5,728 nt of DNA from Clostridiales bacterium (lineage in GTDB: Bacteria; Bacillota; Clostridia; Christensenellales; Aristaeellaceae): assembly GCA_004552515.1 (NCBI GenBank), contig SFOF01000151.1:1-5728 (forward strand). Direction: 5' to 3'. Below are positions 4,387-5,728 of this stretch, piece by piece. Every line of letters starts with the position of its first letter. Within the stretch, counting starts at the first letter, position 1. The notes beneath the pieces were generated by a model. The model saw nothing but the letters and a program-made list of their open reading frames with translations. It was not told the DNA's origin and ran no database searches. Position numbers and translations under genes: made by a program.

Positions 4387-5728
4387 CTAAGCCCTGTTCG
4401 CCCTTCGCGCCGCGATGATCGCCGCGGCCAGCAGCGCGAGCGGCAGCACCAGCAGCGCGCACAGCGCCGGCACGGGCGACGCGTCGATGGGCATGACCAG
4501 CATATTTGTGGCCGCAATCTCAACGCCGTCGGGCCGCGTCATCAGGCCGTCCAGCAGCGAAAGGATGAACTGAGAATTGCCGTTGCTGCTCACGGTGTCG
4601 GCGTCGTCGCTCAAAAGCTGCGTCGAGTCAAGCCAGATCAGCTTCGTCTCGCCCTCCGTGGCCGCCATGGCCAGCGCAAAGCAGCCCTCCTCGTCGCCCT
4701 CTTCATAATCGAGCGTCGAAACGCGCTCCGTATCAGCCTTGAGATACGCCTTGTCGGAAGAGGTGATCAGCGTCTCCACGGACAGCGTATCGCGCCGCGC
4801 CTCGCCGCGCTCAAGCGCCGAGGCAACGGGCATCAGTATGAACGTACCCTCCTCGGTATAGCTGGTCGCGGCCACGTCGGGCAGGAGATAATAGCGGTAA
4901 TCGGTGCTGTAGACGTGCTTGTCGTCGCCATCCAGCACAAGGCCGCCCTTCTGCCGCAGGCCGTATTTGGCCGTCACGTCCTCCAGCGCGCCCAGCTCAG
5001 AGGTGTAGTCGCTCATGAGCAGCAGCCTGCCGCCGTGCGCCAGATAGTCGTCGATCTGCGCGGCCTCCGCCTGCGTATAGCCCGCCGTGGGGCCGAAAAT
5101 CATGAGCGCCGCGGCGTCCTCCGGCACAGCGCCGGCCTCGCTCAGGTTGAGCGTTTTAAGCGCAATGTTGTTGCGGCGGCAGATCAGGAACAGCTTCGCG
5201 TTCTGCTGCGCCTCGCCGTGGCCCGTAAGCATATACAGCGTGGGCATATCGTCGCGCGAAACATAGAGAAGCGCGTTGACCAGCGCGTTCTGCGCGGTAA
5301 AATCGGCACGCGTATAGTTCTTCACGCCGGTCATGTAATAGGTGGATTTGTCAAAATCATAGCTGTACAGATCGTCGCCCGTCAGCACGGCGCAGCGCTT
5401 TTCGCTCTCGACCACAACGTTGCCGACCTCCAGCGTCACCCCCGTCTTGGCGGAGAGCATACTCAGCGCCGCCGAATCGGTCGATATGGTCTTGTAGGAC
5501 ACGTTGTCATTCGCGTCGGCATAGCGGCGCGACAGCTCGCCGACCCAGATGTCGTCGCTGTCGTCGTCGGCAATGAATATGATGGTCGCCGGCGTATCGA
5601 TCGTGCGCACGATCTCGAGCGCCTCCCGAGAGGGCGTCATAACGCGGTCAGCCGTCAGATCGATGCGGGGCAGGCCGATCGCACCGCCCAGCACATTGAC
5701 GCCCACGACCAGCGCGATCAGCAAAACG
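4387..5728 (-). CDS. GldG-like auxiliary protein of an ABC-2 type transporter (partial; N-terminus outside the window)
   Basis: The frame is open to the right edge and ends at TAG (4387-4389), leaving about 445 visible residues. The first residue seen lies inside a membrane helix (LIALVVGVNVLGGAIGL), and no plausible start is present, so the true N-terminus is missing by a few to some tens of residues. The order fits GldG/PF09822-type proteins: an N-terminal helix, an 'IDLTADRVMTPS' stretch (residues 21-32; the family form is roughly D-L-T-x-x-x-x-x-(S/T)-L-S), a large extracytoplasmic domain with LTGHGE (166-171) and IFGPTAGYTQAE (209-220), and a C-terminal helix (about 418-438) with a basic RRANRA tail inside. 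Such proteins usually sit beside an ABC ATPase and an ABC-2 permease, expected upstream beyond 5728. The substrate is unknown; outside Bacteroidetes the family is not tied to gliding. A strong terminator follows, so it is the last gene of its operon. Confidence 0.87.
   Translation of the reverse strand, partial: VLLIALVVGVNVLGGAIGLPRIDLTADRVMTPSREALEIVRTIDTPATIIFIADDDSDDIWVGELSRRYADANDNVSYKTISTDSAALSMLSAKTGVTLEVGNVVVESEKRCAVLTGDDLYSYDFDKSTYYMTGVKNYTRADFTAQNALVNALLYVSRDDMPTLYMLTGHGEAQQNAKLFLICRRNNIALKTLNLSEAGAVPEDAAALMIFGPTAGYTQAEAAQIDDYLAHGGRLLLMSDYTSELGALEDVTAKYGLRQKGGLVLDGDDKHVYSTDYRYYLLPDVAATSYTEEGTFILMPVASALERGEARRDTLSVETLITSSDKAYLKADTERVSTLDYEEGDEEGCFALAMAATEGETKLIWLDSTQLLSDDADTVSSNGNSQFILSLLDGLMTRPDGVEIAATNMLVMPIDASPVPALCALLVLPLALLAAAIIAARRANRA

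Overview
The window is GC-rich bacterial DNA. Every gene I can support lies on the minus strand, so transcription runs from high to low coordinates. Strong GGAGG-type ribosome binding sites, sigma-A-like promoters, classic hairpin-plus-T-run terminators, a rubrerythrin and a multi-SH3b secreted protein together suggest an anaerobic, high-GC Firmicute (Clostridia, perhaps a gut lineage). This placement is an inference from gene content and signals; there is no rRNA or other marker gene here.

Layout in the direction of transcription (right to left). (1) 4387-5728 is the C-terminal part of a GldG-like auxiliary protein of an ABC-2 type transporter, cut by the window edge and closed by a 13-bp terminator hairpin. 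(2) 3991-4333 is a non-coding stretch with an AT-rich probable promoter area, an imperfect T-flanked hairpin and a pair of short diverged direct repeats. (3) 3037-3990 is a secreted protein made of a signal peptide and four SH3b repeats, followed by a strong terminator. (4) 2349-2891 is a standard rubrerythrin with its own promoter and terminator. (5) 243-2168 is a DUF1680/GH127-like glycoside hydrolase keeping the Glu-x-Cys and Cys-Cys zinc/nucleophile motifs, with a near-consensus promoter. (6) 1-192 is the start of a small membrane protein resembling the DUF5684 family. It begins at GTG 51 bases after the hydrolase and is probably co-transcribed with it.

The genes look like separate transcription units with unrelated jobs: transport, cell-wall or surface binding, peroxide defence and sugar-chain degradation. 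Three terminators separate the four larger genes; only the hydrolase and the small membrane gene lack a terminator between them. I see no mobile element, CRISPR array, tRNA or rRNA. No clearly new system is visible. The points most worth a second look are the divergent GH127-like enzyme, a three-cysteine cluster in the SH3b protein, near-identical DNA in two of its repeats, and the structured gap at 3991-4333.
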